DNA from: Paraburkholderia flagellata
GTDB taxonomy: Bacteria > Pseudomonadota > Gammaproteobacteria > Burkholderiales > Burkholderiaceae
Length of the DNA stretch: 64,000 bases
NCBI RefSeq assembly: GCF_021390645.1
Contig: NZ_JAJEJT010000003.1
Location: forward strand, 248,001 to 312,000
Reading direction: 5' to 3'
Of the stretch, positions 1 through 7,840 are shown piece by piece. How positions within the stretch are numbered: position 1 is the first letter of the stretch; each line of letters starts with the position of its first letter. Below the pieces are notes generated by a model that did no database searches, had not been told where the DNA came from, and saw only the letters and a list, made by a program, of their open reading frames with translations. The translations under genes were made by a program, and so were the position numbers.

Positions 1-38
1 GCAACTCACTCTGGAGTACAGAGTAACTGGAGGTGAAA

Positions 39-383
39 ATGACTGGCGAGCACTATGTCGCCACGCTCGAAGAGCGGGTCCTCGATCTCATGTCCGACGG
101 CGACGGATGGACCGTAAAGCTGCTGGCGCGCGCGCTAGACGTCAGCCAGCTGAGGGTCAGGATCAGGCTGCGTGCCCTGGTTGCCGCCAGCGAAGTCCAT
201 GTCGTTCAAACAGCCGGCCGCGGGAGTGCTCGAACCTTCAAATACGGCCCCCCGCCGTCAAACGTCGTCGCCCCGCGCACCCGAAAAAATCGGTCGACGG
301 CGAATCCCAGGCGGTGGCGCTGGCCGGAACTGGATCCGCTGCTCGACCAGGTGATTCGCGCGATGGTTCGGCGACCGGGATAG
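39..383 (+). CDS. small winged-helix-like hypothetical protein
   Basis: Encodes 114 residues. The N-terminal two thirds (about residues 5-70) looks like a small winged helix-turn-helix: a helix with LEERVLDLM, a second helix with KLLARALDVS and a recognition-like helix RVRIRLRALVA. A basic Arg-rich tail (TRKNRSTANPRRWRW) follows. I chose the ATG at 39 because a good ribosome site (TGGAGG) lies just upstream, whereas the GTG at 33 overlaps that site. It may be a DNA-binding protein, but the target is unknown and it has no operon partner here. Bases 384-518 up to the LysE stop contain only a weak 6-bp hairpin near 452-468. Confidence 0.6.
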   Translation: MTGEHYVATLEERVLDLMSDGDGWTVKLLARALDVSQLRVRIRLRALVAASEVHVVQTAGRGSARTFKYGPPPSNVVAPRTRKNRSTANPRRWRWPELDPLLDQVIRAMVRRPG

Positions 384-518
384 GCGTGATCTCGACCGGT
401 CTGTAGATCGACGCGATCCTCCCGCGATTGGAGTAACCGCGAAAATCCTCGTTGCCAGCCTTCCTGGCAGGACTCCCGCCGCGGTATCACATTGGGCCGG
501 CGAAGGTACGGAAACTAG

Positions 519-1151
519 CTAGACACGCGACGCCAGAAGTCTGAGGCCGGCAAATCCGAATACTACCGCCAGACATCCTTCCAGGGCGCGACGGGTCCGC
601 CCGTATATCCTGCGAGCTGAGTCCGTCGAAAACAGCACTGCATAACCGCCGAACACCAGACATCCAATAGCCGCACAGCCTGCAATGAGAGCGCTATGAG
701 AAGTTCCCGTGCTGTTCGACGATAGAGCAACAATCGAAACCCACACGAGGATCGCTTTTGGATTGGTGAGATGGAGCATCACGCCGCGGGAGTAGATGCT
801 CGTCAACGTCGGTGTTCGCTCCGCCTTCAGTGCGGATGCCGCTGCTGACGCAAGCGCACTGCGTCCGGATTTGAAGGCTAGCCACAAGAGATATAGACCA
901 CCAAAAATCTTGACTGCAATGATGAATTGCGAATAGGCGATCAGGGCAGCGGAGACGCCTAGCGTTGCCACCGTCGCCCAAAACATCGAGCCGGAAATGA
1001 CACCGAGTGCGAACATCAACGCCGCTTTCCGGCCGTGACTGGCGGCTATGGACATAATCGCAAGGTTGCTTGGCCCGGGACTCGCGGTGCCGACGAAATA
1101 CGCTGCGTAAGCAAGCAGCAGGTTTGTCGAGAAGTAGGCGTTTGCGGCCAT
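519..1151 (-). CDS. LysE/RhtB-family amino-acid exporter
   Basis: Inner-membrane exporter of the LysE/RhtB/ArgO family, about 210 residues, the normal size. Hydrophobic helices cover most of the protein. The N-terminal half carries the family signature PGPSNLAIMSIAASHGRK around residues 25-42, and LTNPKAILVWVSIVAL matches the conserved NPK motif of the second half. The family pumps neutral or basic amino acids and related small molecules out of the cell; the substrate cannot be read here. I start at 1151 because TGGAG lies eight bases upstream. An in-frame ATG at 1247 would add 32 residues that are not family-like and would make a conserved regulatory block (1180-1247) coding. Confidence 0.85.
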   Translation of the reverse strand: MAANAYFSTNLLLAYAAYFVGTASPGPSNLAIMSIAASHGRKAALMFALGVISGSMFWATVATLGVSAALIAYSQFIIAVKIFGGLYLLWLAFKSGRSALASAAASALKAERTPTLTSIYSRGVMLHLTNPKAILVWVSIVALSSNSTGTSHSALIAGCAAIGCLVFGGYAVLFSTDSARRIYGRTRRALEGCLAVVFGFAGLRLLASRV

Positions 1152-1179
1152 GTTTTGGCTCCAGCAATGAACGATCGTC

Positions 1180-1247
1180 CGATCATCGGGCTTTGGCGAA
1201 ACGGGCGGAAGTGGCAATGTTGCCATCTTTCGAGGAATATCAGACAT
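1180..1247. promoter_or_regulatory. regulatory block shared with the GlxA gene promoter at 7739-7806
   Basis: This 68-bp stretch upstream of the LysE gene aligns without gaps to the reverse complement of 7739-7806 at about 48 of 68 positions. The core GGAAGTGGCA is identical in both copies. It includes an inverted repeat TGGCA-N4-TGCCA (TGGC-N6-GCCA in the other copy). The second copy lies directly before the start codon of a GlxA-type regulator, so I infer a binding site for that regulator or a close relative. The orientation relative to the neighbouring gene is opposite in the two places. No regulator gene follows the block here. Confidence 0.6.
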
Positions 1248-1388
1248 GCGGTGCCAGTGTTGGTCGAACGAAAAATTCTCAGTCCGACCTGTTTCTTCGA
1301 AAGCCCGTGTTTCGCAAGCGGACCCGGAGCCAACCCAAACGGCAGATCAACCCGAACATCATCGTACTGACCAGCACGATTACGTAGA

Positions 1389-1422
1389 GAAGCGCTCCGA
1401 TGCATGTGCGTCGGGGCGCTTC
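1389..1422. terminator. hairpin after the epoxide hydrolase gene
   Basis: GAAGCGCTCCGA pairs with TCGGGGCGCTTC across a 10-base loop, with one G-U type mismatch in a 12-bp stem. It begins nine bases past the stop codon of the leftward epoxide hydrolase gene, where an operon terminator would be expected. There is no clear T tract, so efficiency is uncertain. The rest of 1248-1388 holds no supported gene. Confidence 0.5.
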
Positions 1423-1431
1423 GCACTTTGA

Positions 1432-2784
1432 TCAGGCGCGCAAAGGCCTTAACCCCGTGCGCACTTCGTTCGCGAAGATCATCGGTTCTTCCCATGCTGC
1501 AAAATGCCCGCCTGTTTCGGGCCTGTTGAAGTAAATCAGGTTGTGATAGGCCTTTTCGGTCCAGCTCTTCGGCGCCTGGTAGTTTTCACCCGGAAACGCG
1601 CTCACAGCGGCAGGCACGTTCACGTCGGCGGCGAGGAAGAAATTCGCGTGCGACTCCCAATAGAAGCGCGCCGCCGAGATGCCGGTGTTGGTCAGCCAGT
1701 AGAGCGTGATGTCGTCTAGTACGTCGTCTCGCGTCAACGCGCCTGCTGAATGACCGTTGACGGGATGACCGAGCACCGCTGCGCTCAACGCCGCCGCGGG
1801 CTGGCCGTAGCCGTCGCCGTGGTCGAGCAGCCAGGAAGCCAGCGCGACGGGCGAGTCGGCGAGTCCATACAGCGTCTGCGGGCGCGTACCCATTTCGAAA
1901 GCGTAGCCGCGCTTTTTCTTGAAGTTGGCGCTCAACTGGTCATACGCATGCTTCTCATCGTCCGATAAACCGGCAGGCATCGGGTCGCCCGCTGCCAGCG
2001 ACTTCAGAATCTCCGCGGGAACAGCCGCAGGGAAGTTCACATGAATGCCGATCAGTTCGGGGGGCGCCTGTTTGGCCATGATGTTCGTGACAATCCCGCC
2101 GAGATCGCCGCCCTGCGAAGCAAAGCGCTCATAGCCGAGGCGTTTCATCAATGTGACCCACGCGCGCGCGGTGCGCTCCGGCCCCCAGCCCGTCGTGGTC
2201 GGTCTCGCCGAGAATCCATAACCGGGCAATGATGGAATCACGAGATGAAAGGCATCCGACGCCGGTGCGCCGTACGCGGTCGGATTGACGAGCGGGTCGA
2301 TGATCTTGAACTGTTCGATGACCGAGCCGGGCCAGCCGTGGGTCACGATCAACGGCATCGCGTTTTCGTGCTTCGAGCGCACATGGATGAAATGGATATC
2401 GAGTCCGTCGATCTCAGTGATGAACTGCGGATACGAATTCAGCCGCGCTTCGCATTTGCGCCAGTCGTAGCCGGTTGCCCAATATTGCGCGAGGCCCTGA
2501 ATGGTGGCGAGTTGAATGCCCTGTGATTCATCGGGCACCGTCTCGCGATCGGGCCAGCGTGTGGCCTTGATGCGGCGCCGCATGTCGGTAAGCTGCGACT
2601 CGGGGACGTGAACGCGGAACGGCCGGATCGCCGTCTTGTCGCCGTTCGCGGGTTCAGCGATCTTGCCGATTGCCTGGCTCGATTGCGCGAAGGCGAGCCG
2701 GCTCAGCGAGCCTGCCGCGAGCGCCGCGGCGGCCACGCCGACAAAGTGCCGGCGCGATGAGGATTGGGGCGTGTCTGTTGACAT
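1432..2784 (-). CDS. Tat-exported epoxide hydrolase (microsomal/juvenile-hormone type)
   Basis: An alpha/beta hydrolase of 450 residues in the epoxide hydrolase N-terminal-domain (EHN) family, which opens epoxides to diols. A twin-arginine signal peptide (SRRHFVG, then a hydrophobic stretch to LAFAQ) points to periplasmic export. The EHN lid region, beginning IRPFRVHVPE and containing RWPDRE, precedes the core. The oxyanion-hole motif HGWPGS, the nucleophile Asp in QGGDLGG and the catalytic His in GGHFAAWEEP are all visible. It is the last gene of a leftward series with the NmrA-like gene (21-bp gap), and AGGAGA precedes the ATG. The natural substrate is unknown; the neighbourhood suggests xenobiotic or nitrile/epoxide metabolism. 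Confidence 0.85.
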   Translation of the reverse strand: MSTDTPQSSSRRHFVGVAAAALAAGSLSRLAFAQSSQAIGKIAEPANGDKTAIRPFRVHVPESQLTDMRRRIKATRWPDRETVPDESQGIQLATIQGLAQYWATGYDWRKCEARLNSYPQFITEIDGLDIHFIHVRSKHENAMPLIVTHGWPGSVIEQFKIIDPLVNPTAYGAPASDAFHLVIPSLPGYGFSARPTTTGWGPERTARAWVTLMKRLGYERFASQGGDLGGIVTNIMAKQAPPELIGIHVNFPAAVPAEILKSLAAGDPMPAGLSDDEKHAYDQLSANFKKKRGYAFEMGTRPQTLYGLADSPVALASWLLDHGDGYGQPAAALSAAVLGHPVNGHSAGALTRDDVLDDITLYWLTNTGISAARFYWESHANFFLAADVNVPAAVSAFPGENYQAPKSWTEKAYHNLIYFNRPETGGHFAAWEEPMIFANEVRTGLRPLRA

Positions 2785-2805
2785 GGGTCGGTCTCCTGCC
2801 TTCGG

Positions 2806-3738
2806 TCAGCGTGTTGCGTTGCGCGTGAAGTCTGCGATGTGCAACTTCACGAAGTCGTACATGCTCATGGGTTTGCGGCCCGTGAGTTCGAACAGGTCGT
2901 TCGTCATGCGGTCGTATCGTCCCTGTACGTGGAGATCGGCCATTACGACCAGATGCCTGACGACATGATCGGGAATGCCGAGTTCGCGCAATTTGTCCGA
3001 CCACGGCGCGACAGGCACATTCCGGTAACGGATGGGCCGGCCGAGCGCGTCCGAAAAGACGCGCGCGGCATTCTCGAGATCCGTCGACTCGAGGCCCGTC
3101 AGGTTATAGATCTTGCCAATATGCGGCGCCGGGTTCTCGAGAATCACCGATACCGCATTCGCGACGTCAACCGCAGAAATGGGCGACGTTTTGCTATTGC
3201 CAAGCGGCAGTGCAAGTTCGTCGTTGTCGCGCACGCCGGTTGCGCCGAGCGTCAGGAAGAAGCTTTCGAGAAACGCCGTCGGCCGCACTGTGACGACGGG
3301 CAGACCAGACCACTGCAAGACCTGTTCGGCAAGCCAGTGCAGCTTGTGCTGTGGGCTGTCGGTCGTCTCCGTGATGCTCATCTCCGTGACTGTCATCTGC
3401 GACATGTTCACGATGGCTTCGACGCCGTGATGACGCGCCACAGCAGCAAAATTGACGGTTGCTTCGAGATACGCCGCGGAGACGGACATGCCGAAATAGA
3501 TACGCGAGCAGCCTTCGATCGCGCGGTGCATCGAGGCGAGATCGGTCAGATCGCCGACCACGACTTCGGCGCCAAGGCGGCGCAACTCGTTCGTACGATC
3601 GTCGTCCTGGCGGACCAGCGCCCGCACTTTGTAGCCCTTCGCGAGCAATGACGTTGTCACGTTGCGGCCGATTCCACCAATCGCGCCTCCGGCACCCGTC
3701 ACGAGAATGGGCCCTTCATGGGCAGGTTTCGTTGTCAT
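2806..3738 (-). CDS. NmrA-like NAD(P)-binding reductase
   Basis: A 310-residue atypical short-chain dehydrogenase of the NmrA/HSCARG type. The N terminus has a dinucleotide-binding loop (ILVTGAGGAIGGIGRN), then VRALVRQ, which usually sets NADP preference, and VVVGDLTD. The middle part (VTVRPTAFLESFF) is typical of NmrA-like quinone oxidoreductases and redox sensors. It lacks a clear YxxxK pair, so catalysis is not assured. It lies between the epoxide hydrolase and the second hydrolase, with 106 bp upstream that carry a possible operator (3776-3819). It could be a reductase for products of the neighbouring hydrolases or an NADP-sensing regulator. Confidence 0.75.
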   Translation of the reverse strand: MTTKPAHEGPILVTGAGGAIGGIGRNVTTSLLAKGYKVRALVRQDDDRTNELRRLGAEVVVGDLTDLASMHRAIEGCSRIYFGMSVSAAYLEATVNFAAVARHHGVEAIVNMSQMTVTEMSITETTDSPQHKLHWLAEQVLQWSGLPVVTVRPTAFLESFFLTLGATGVRDNDELALPLGNSKTSPISAVDVANAVSVILENPAPHIGKIYNLTGLESTDLENAARVFSDALGRPIRYRNVPVAPWSDKLRELGIPDHVVRHLVVMADLHVQGRYDRMTNDLFELTGRKPMSMYDFVKLHIADFTRNATR

Positions 3739-3775
3739 ATCACTTACCTTTTAAAGGAGAGAATTCACTATTTAT

Positions 3776-3819
3776 GTATGCATATACACACTTCTATTTG
3801 AGAATGTGCGCGTGCATAC
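3776..3819. promoter_or_regulatory. possible MarR operator upstream of the NmrA-like gene
   Basis: GTATGCA at 3776-3782 is mirrored by TGCATAC at 3813-3819, and the flanking bases match partly (ACACA against TGTGC). The TGCATA core resembles the palindrome TTGCATATGCAA in front of the nitrilase gene. It sits in the only sizeable gap of the leftward hydrolase series, so it could let the two downstream genes respond to the same MarR protein. The match is weaker than at the nitrilase site. Confidence 0.35.
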
Positions 3820-3844
3820 GTCAATCAAAGCGCTGATCAGGGCA

Positions 3845-4891
3845 TCATTCGCGTGCGTCTTGCAAAAAGCCGAGCATTGTCTGCGTAACCATTTCGGGCT
3901 GCTCCTCCTGGACAAAGTGGCCGCTGTTCTCAATGTCGACAGCGCTCATATTGACCGCCTTATCTCCGACGACCTTTTTCATCCACTTGTATGCGGGACC
4001 GCCCATCACGAGGACGGGCATTTGCAGCTGGCCATAATTCCTGTTGTCGCTGATGTCCTGAGGGAAGGCCTGATACCACGCGTTGCCTGCGCGGATCGCG
4101 GCGGCGCTGTTATAGGCGTGCTCATACACGGCGCGGTCGCGCATGTCGACTGCTTTCTCATTCACAAGAAAGTAATGGAAGAGCCAGTCCTGTTCAAGCC
4201 GGACCCGGCCTGCGAGCAACTGCTCCGGCAAACCGCTGACCTGATTGAATGCAAACCACCACAGGTTCGGGCGCGCCGAGCCCAGCCTGTCACCGTATGC
4301 GCCATTGGCGGGTAGAAGCGGAAACGTCTGCAGGCTATCGTCGGGATGCGGAAACTCCATCATCACCAGCTTGTCGGTGGCTTCCGGATAGTTCTCCGCG
4401 TAGGCGAACGCCACAGCCGAGCCGATGTCATGTCCCGCGATCGCAACCTTGTCGTATCCAAGCGATTGCGTCAGTTCATGGATATCGGCGGCCATCGTTT
4501 TCTTGTCATAGCCGTCAGCGGGTTTCGACGACGCGCCCATGCCGCGCAGATCCACCACGATCACGGTGTAATGTCCGGCGAGCGCCGGCATGATCTTGTG
4601 GAAGGTCCACCACGTTTCGGGCCAGCCGGGCAGCAACACGAGTGGCTCGCCTTTGCCGCCGACCACATAGTGCAGCCGTACGCCATTCACGTTTGCGTAG
4701 CCATTCCGGAATCCGGGCAGCGACTTCACCAGCGTACCGTCCGAGATGTCGGTCCTGGCGGCCACGGGTTTGCGCACATGCGTTGTGACCGGCGCATCCG
4801 TCGCGGACGTCTGCGTATAGCCGGGCGAGGCGGCCGCCATCAGCGCCGCAATCACGATGCTTGCGCAGCCGGTCCTGATCATTGCTTTCAA
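3845..4891 (-). CDS. secreted alpha/beta hydrolase, epoxide hydrolase/haloalkane dehalogenase-like
   Basis: Alpha/beta hydrolase of about 348 residues with an N-terminal signal peptide (CASIVIAALMAAASPGYTQ), so probably periplasmic. The core shows LLPGWPETWW (oxyanion region), VVDLRGMGASSKP, the nucleophile elbow AGHDIGS with Asp as nucleophile, and a His in ENSGHFVQEEQPE. An Asp nucleophile fits epoxide hydrolases and dehalogenases rather than esterases. I use the TTG at 4891 because AGGAGG sits seven bases upstream; the next ATG is too far from it. It follows the nitrilase gene by 42 bp and is probably co-transcribed with it. The substrate is unknown. Confidence 0.8.
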   Translation of the reverse strand: MKAMIRTGCASIVIAALMAAASPGYTQTSATDAPVTTHVRKPVAARTDISDGTLVKSLPGFRNGYANVNGVRLHYVVGGKGEPLVLLPGWPETWWTFHKIMPALAGHYTVIVVDLRGMGASSKPADGYDKKTMAADIHELTQSLGYDKVAIAGHDIGSAVAFAYAENYPEATDKLVMMEFPHPDDSLQTFPLLPANGAYGDRLGSARPNLWWFAFNQVSGLPEQLLAGRVRLEQDWLFHYFLVNEKAVDMRDRAVYEHAYNSAAAIRAGNAWYQAFPQDISDNRNYGQLQMPVLVMGGPAYKWMKKVVGDKAVNMSAVDIENSGHFVQEEQPEMVTQTMLGFLQDARE

Positions 4892-4933
4892 GGCAAATCC
4901 TCCTTTGATAGAAGGGCAATTCAAAGTCGCAGG

Positions 4934-5926
4934 TCATGCAGCCAAGGTGCGCAGATCGTCGGAACTCTGGTCGTTGACGACCATGGGGTGCGAAGCGCGT
5001 TCGTGAACATGCGCGGTCGGCGTGCGGTCGATCATCAGACTCAGCAATTCGGGGCGGTTGTAGTGGCCGGCCGAGTCCATCAGCATCTTGCGGCGGTCGA
5101 TTTGCGTGAAGTCGAGATCGACGATCACTTCGCCTTCACCCGAGCGAAGCGGCTCGGCCATCAGCATGCCGTCAGGGGCGACGATCGTGGTGAAGCAGCC
5201 GCCCGAGATCGGGCCGATTCCACAACCGGTATCTTTCATGATTTGCGCCTGCTGGTCCGCGTCCAGCCACGCCGTTGCATTGACGACGAACGCCGCGGAT
5301 TCGAGCGCATGCTGGCGGATGTTGATTTCCATGCGCTGGGCAAAGCCCTCGCCAAAAGCGGAACCCGGGTACATCGCCGAATGGATCTGTTCGCCGTCGG
5401 CGATCATCGCGTAGCGGGCGAGCGGGTTGTTGTGCTCGAAGCATGCGAGCTGGCCGATGCGGCCGACTGCGCTGTCGACTGCACGCAAGCCCGAGCCATC
5501 GCCCTGGCCCCAGATCATGCGTTCGAAATGCGTCGGCGTGATCTTGCGGCGGCGCTGGATCAGCGTACCGTCGGCATCAAAGAGCAGTTGTGTGTTGTAG
5601 AGCGTGCCGCCATCGCGCTCATTGACACCAATGGACACGACCATGCCGGCCTTGCGCGCGGCTTCGCCAATCGCGTCGGTAGCAGCGGACGGCACTGTCA
5701 CAGCCTGTTCGAGCAGGCGCAAATGTTCGGTGCCCGAAAGAAGCTCGATGCCCGACTGGACGGCTGCAAAGTAAGGGTAATAAGGCACGACCGTTTCGGG
5801 GAAGGTGGCGAACTGCACGCCTTTCTGACCGAGTTCGTGGATCTTCTGCACGACCTTGGCGACGGTTGCTTCACGGCTGTAGAGCACCGGGCTGAACTGG
5901 ACGGCGGCGGCTTTGACGACTTTCAT
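4934..5926 (-). CDS. nitrilase (carbon-nitrogen hydrolase)
   Basis: A 330-residue branch 1 nitrilase, which converts nitriles to carboxylic acids and ammonia. The catalytic triad is visible: Glu44 in TFPET, Lys128 in RRRKITPTHFER, and Cys162 in LACFEHNNPLARY, a typical nitrilase rather than amidase context. Length is normal for bacterial nitrilases, which form helical oligomers in the cytoplasm. AAGGAG precedes the ATG. It is the first enzyme gene after marR, with a 28-bp palindrome in the gap, and leads the leftward hydrolase series. An arylacetonitrilase- or aliphatic-type preference cannot be decided by eye. Confidence 0.9.
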   Translation of the reverse strand: MKVVKAAAVQFSPVLYSREATVAKVVQKIHELGQKGVQFATFPETVVPYYPYFAAVQSGIELLSGTEHLRLLEQAVTVPSAATDAIGEAARKAGMVVSIGVNERDGGTLYNTQLLFDADGTLIQRRRKITPTHFERMIWGQGDGSGLRAVDSAVGRIGQLACFEHNNPLARYAMIADGEQIHSAMYPGSAFGEGFAQRMEINIRQHALESAAFVVNATAWLDADQQAQIMKDTGCGIGPISGGCFTTIVAPDGMLMAEPLRSGEGEVIVDLDFTQIDRRKMLMDSAGHYNRPELLSLMIDRTPTAHVHERASHPMVVNDQSSDDLRTLAA

Positions 5927-5964
5927 GAAAAACTCCTTGATGATGGGTAGGGGTACCAGGCATT

Positions 5965-5992
5965 GTTCGATCTTGCATATGCAACATCGAAC
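5965..5992. promoter_or_regulatory. 28-bp palindrome, likely MarR operator of the nitrilase operon
   Basis: GTTCGAT at the left is mirrored by ATCGAAC at the right, with TTGCATATGCAA in the centre. Only one symmetric base pair of the 28-bp element is mismatched. It lies 39 bp upstream of the nitrilase start codon and just after the marR stop codon, where a repressor could block initiation into the nitrilase gene. The TGCATATGCA core recurs at the marR start codon. Confidence 0.75.
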
Positions 5993-6000
5993 GAGAAACT

Positions 6001-6483
6001 TCAGACCATGCGCAACGGCAATTTGCGCGCGATATTCATGAGCTCATGGGCGCCGTCTTCGCTGAGGAGGCGCGTTGCGTGGCTCTGTGCCGCCGACCAC
6101 GCGCTCGCGGCGTTTTTGAGCAACGCGTTGCCTTCGTGCGTGAGCGAGAGCGGGCGGCTTCGACCATCGCTTGCCGGGACGCCCTCGGCAACCCAGCCCT
6201 GCGCGATCAGCGGCTGCAGATTCCTTGTCAGCGTCGAGCGCTCGTGATGGCTTCGTCGGCCCAGATCGGAGCGGCTAATCGGCCCGAACTCCGCGATCAG
6301 CACAAGCAATGAGAACTGAGGCGCCACGATGCCGAACGGACGTAATGCGTCGTCATAGATGGAAGTCAAGACGCGGGAGATCTGCCGGGCGCGCGTCACC
6401 AGACAATTGCGCGCGATCTGGCTGCTCAGCGGTTCATCCGCAGTGCGGTCCGGTTCAACGGTTCCGTTCGACTCGTGTTGCAT
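6001..6483 (-). CDS. MarR-family repressor of the nitrilase/hydrolase operon
   Basis: A winged-helix MarR regulator of about 160 residues. The N-terminal helix (SSQIARNCLVTRARQISRVL) would build the dimer interface. The DNA-binding part contains RSDLGRRSHHERSTLTRNLQPL, and the wing SDGRSRPLSLTHEG is typical. I start at the ATG at 6483, because the longer reading has no family-like sequence. The start codon is embedded in the palindrome TGCATATGCA, which suggests autorepression. It lies in the same direction as, and 74 bp upstream of, the nitrilase gene. The inducer is presumably a nitrile, aromatic acid or phenolic compound, by family analogy. Confidence 0.85.
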   Translation of the reverse strand: MQHESNGTVEPDRTADEPLSSQIARNCLVTRARQISRVLTSIYDDALRPFGIVAPQFSLLVLIAEFGPISRSDLGRRSHHERSTLTRNLQPLIAQGWVAEGVPASDGRSRPLSLTHEGNALLKNAASAWSAAQSHATRLLSEDGAHELMNIARKLPLRMV

Positions 6484-6488
6484 ATGCA
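6479..6488. promoter_or_regulatory. MarR half-operator over its own start codon
   Basis: The 10-bp perfect palindrome TGCATATGCA covers the marR start codon (ATG at 6483-6481). It equals the centre of the 28-bp palindrome before the nitrilase gene, so it probably serves autoregulation. The 6489-6697 gap upstream holds nothing else I can recognise. Confidence 0.5.
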
Positions 6489-6697
6489 CTATCTCGGTAA
6501 GCCCAGCTTTGCGGTGCGGCGTCTTGCTCGCGATGGGCGTATTTGAGCGGACGAACGTATCGCGCTTGTGTCCGAAAGTTGGTTGTGTGTATGCGTGCGT
6601 ATCCCTGGCTGTTGCAGATACGTTGAGATACAAAAGGACAGTGCGGGGAAAGAGGGAGGGAGTGACGACGGCTGCGTCGCGATGATCTCGCGAGGCC

Positions 6698-7735
6698 TCA
6701 GTTGCCGTTTCGGCCTGACTCGGCTTCTATATTCTCCGCCGTGGCGCGCGAGAATCGCATTTGATATTCACTCGGTGACAAACCGGTCTTGCGCTTGAAC
6801 AATTGCCGAAATGTGCTGATATCGCCATAACCGACCCGCTGACTCACCGCCTCGAGCCCAATTGGACGCGTTTCCAGCAGCCTTTTGGCGACCTCGATGC
6901 GCAGATTCTGCAGATACGTCAGCGGTGCGAGCCCGACGGCCTCCTTGAAACGGCGATTGAGCGTGCGTTCGCTGACAGCAAGCGACGCCGCCAGATCGCT
7001 CAACCGGAATCCCTGCTGCAACGTCGCCTCCATCTGCCGCTGCGCGCGCGCGACGAGCGTGTCGGTGTGCCCATGTTCGTCGAGCAGCGTTGCAAAGGAA
7101 GCCTGCGATGTCCGGTTCATGTCGATCAACAGCGCCTTCGCGGTCATTGCGGCGAGTTCATCGCCGGCGAAGGTTTCGACGAGCCGAACCGCGAGATTCA
7201 GATACGACGTCACGGAACCGCCCGAGATGATGCCGTCTTGCGCGATCAGCACTTCCTGTGCGCGAACTTCTACACGTGGATAGCGGCGCGCGAAGTCCGC
7301 GGCTCTCGCCCAGTGCGTCGTTGCGGCGCGGCCGTCCAGCAGGCCGGCCTCAGCGAGCAGGTAGTTGGCGGTGCAGTACGCCGCCAGCACGGCACCTGCC
7401 TTGCGTTGACGCCGCAATGCGGAAGATAGCGCGTTCAACTGCTCGCGGCGCCCGATGAACGCGTCGATGTTCGAGAAAAAAGGTGCCGTCAGCAGAACGG
7501 CGTCCGCCCGTTTGCGCGGGTCGATCTTGCCGTCGACGTGAATGATCTGGCCCGACGCAGCCGTGACGGGTTGTCCGTCGAGAGATTCCACGCGCCATGC
7601 AAACACGGGCGCGGATGTCGTGCCCGGCGCAGCCTTGCGCGCATGGAACTGATTGGCCGCGCTGAAGACGTCAACCGGGCCCGCGACGCCGGACGCGAGG
7701 ATGCCGTCATAGACCCAGATCCGGACGATGGCCAT
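6698..7735 (-). CDS. GlxA-type regulator (DJ-1/PfpI domain plus AraC HTH)
   Basis: A 345-residue transcription factor. Residues about 1-190 form a DJ-1/PfpI-like amidotransferase fold: VRIWVYDGILASGVAGPVDVF at the start, and AAYCTANYLLAEAGLLDGR holding the elbow Cys. The last 100 residues are an AraC double helix-turn-helix (LAASLAVSERTLNRRFKEAVG, then RVGYGDISTFRQLFKRKTG). Members sense small metabolites and activate catabolic or transport genes. The ATG at 7735 directly follows a block shared with the LysE promoter. It is divergent from the 7841-9218 genes and may control them as well. Confidence 0.85.
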   Translation of the reverse strand: MAIVRIWVYDGILASGVAGPVDVFSAANQFHARKAAPGTTSAPVFAWRVESLDGQPVTAASGQIIHVDGKIDPRKRADAVLLTAPFFSNIDAFIGRREQLNALSSALRRQRKAGAVLAAYCTANYLLAEAGLLDGRAATTHWARAADFARRYPRVEVRAQEVLIAQDGIISGGSVTSYLNLAVRLVETFAGDELAAMTAKALLIDMNRTSQASFATLLDEHGHTDTLVARAQRQMEATLQQGFRLSDLAASLAVSERTLNRRFKEAVGLAPLTYLQNLRIEVAKRLLETRPIGLEAVSQRVGYGDISTFRQLFKRKTGLSPSEYQMRFSRATAENIEAESGRNGN

Positions 7736-7738
7736 TAT

Positions 7739-7806
7739 GTGTCTGAAATTCCCTGAATAATGGCGATGCTGCCACTTCCGGCCGCACGAGTAAACCCCGA
7801 TCATCG
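7739..7806. promoter_or_regulatory. GlxA gene promoter block shared with 1180-1247
   Basis: Read on the minus strand this block ends three bases before the GlxA gene start codon. It aligns to 1180-1247 at about 48 of 68 positions. It contains GGAAGTGGCA and the inverted repeat TGGC-N6-GCCA. The same region is the divergent promoter space for the rightward gene at 7841. Reading the opposite strand in the frame of the long LysE start gives an early stop, so the conservation is regulatory rather than coding. Confidence 0.6.
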
Positions 7807-7840
7807 CCACATCCAATGACCTGGAAGCAGGAGCAGCACC

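Noticed and set aside
1152..1247. Long start for the LysE gene at 1247
   Set aside because: It would make the conserved regulatory block coding, and the corresponding frame in the second copy hits an early stop; 1151 has a good ribosome site.
1279..1362. Short leftward membrane-like peptide (27 residues)
   Set aside because: A single hydrophobic run without ribosome site or homology; too short to call.
4346..5950. 534-residue rightward open frame over the nitrilase and hydrolase genes
   Set aside because: Arg/His-rich composition without family pattern; it is the complement of well-supported leftward genes.
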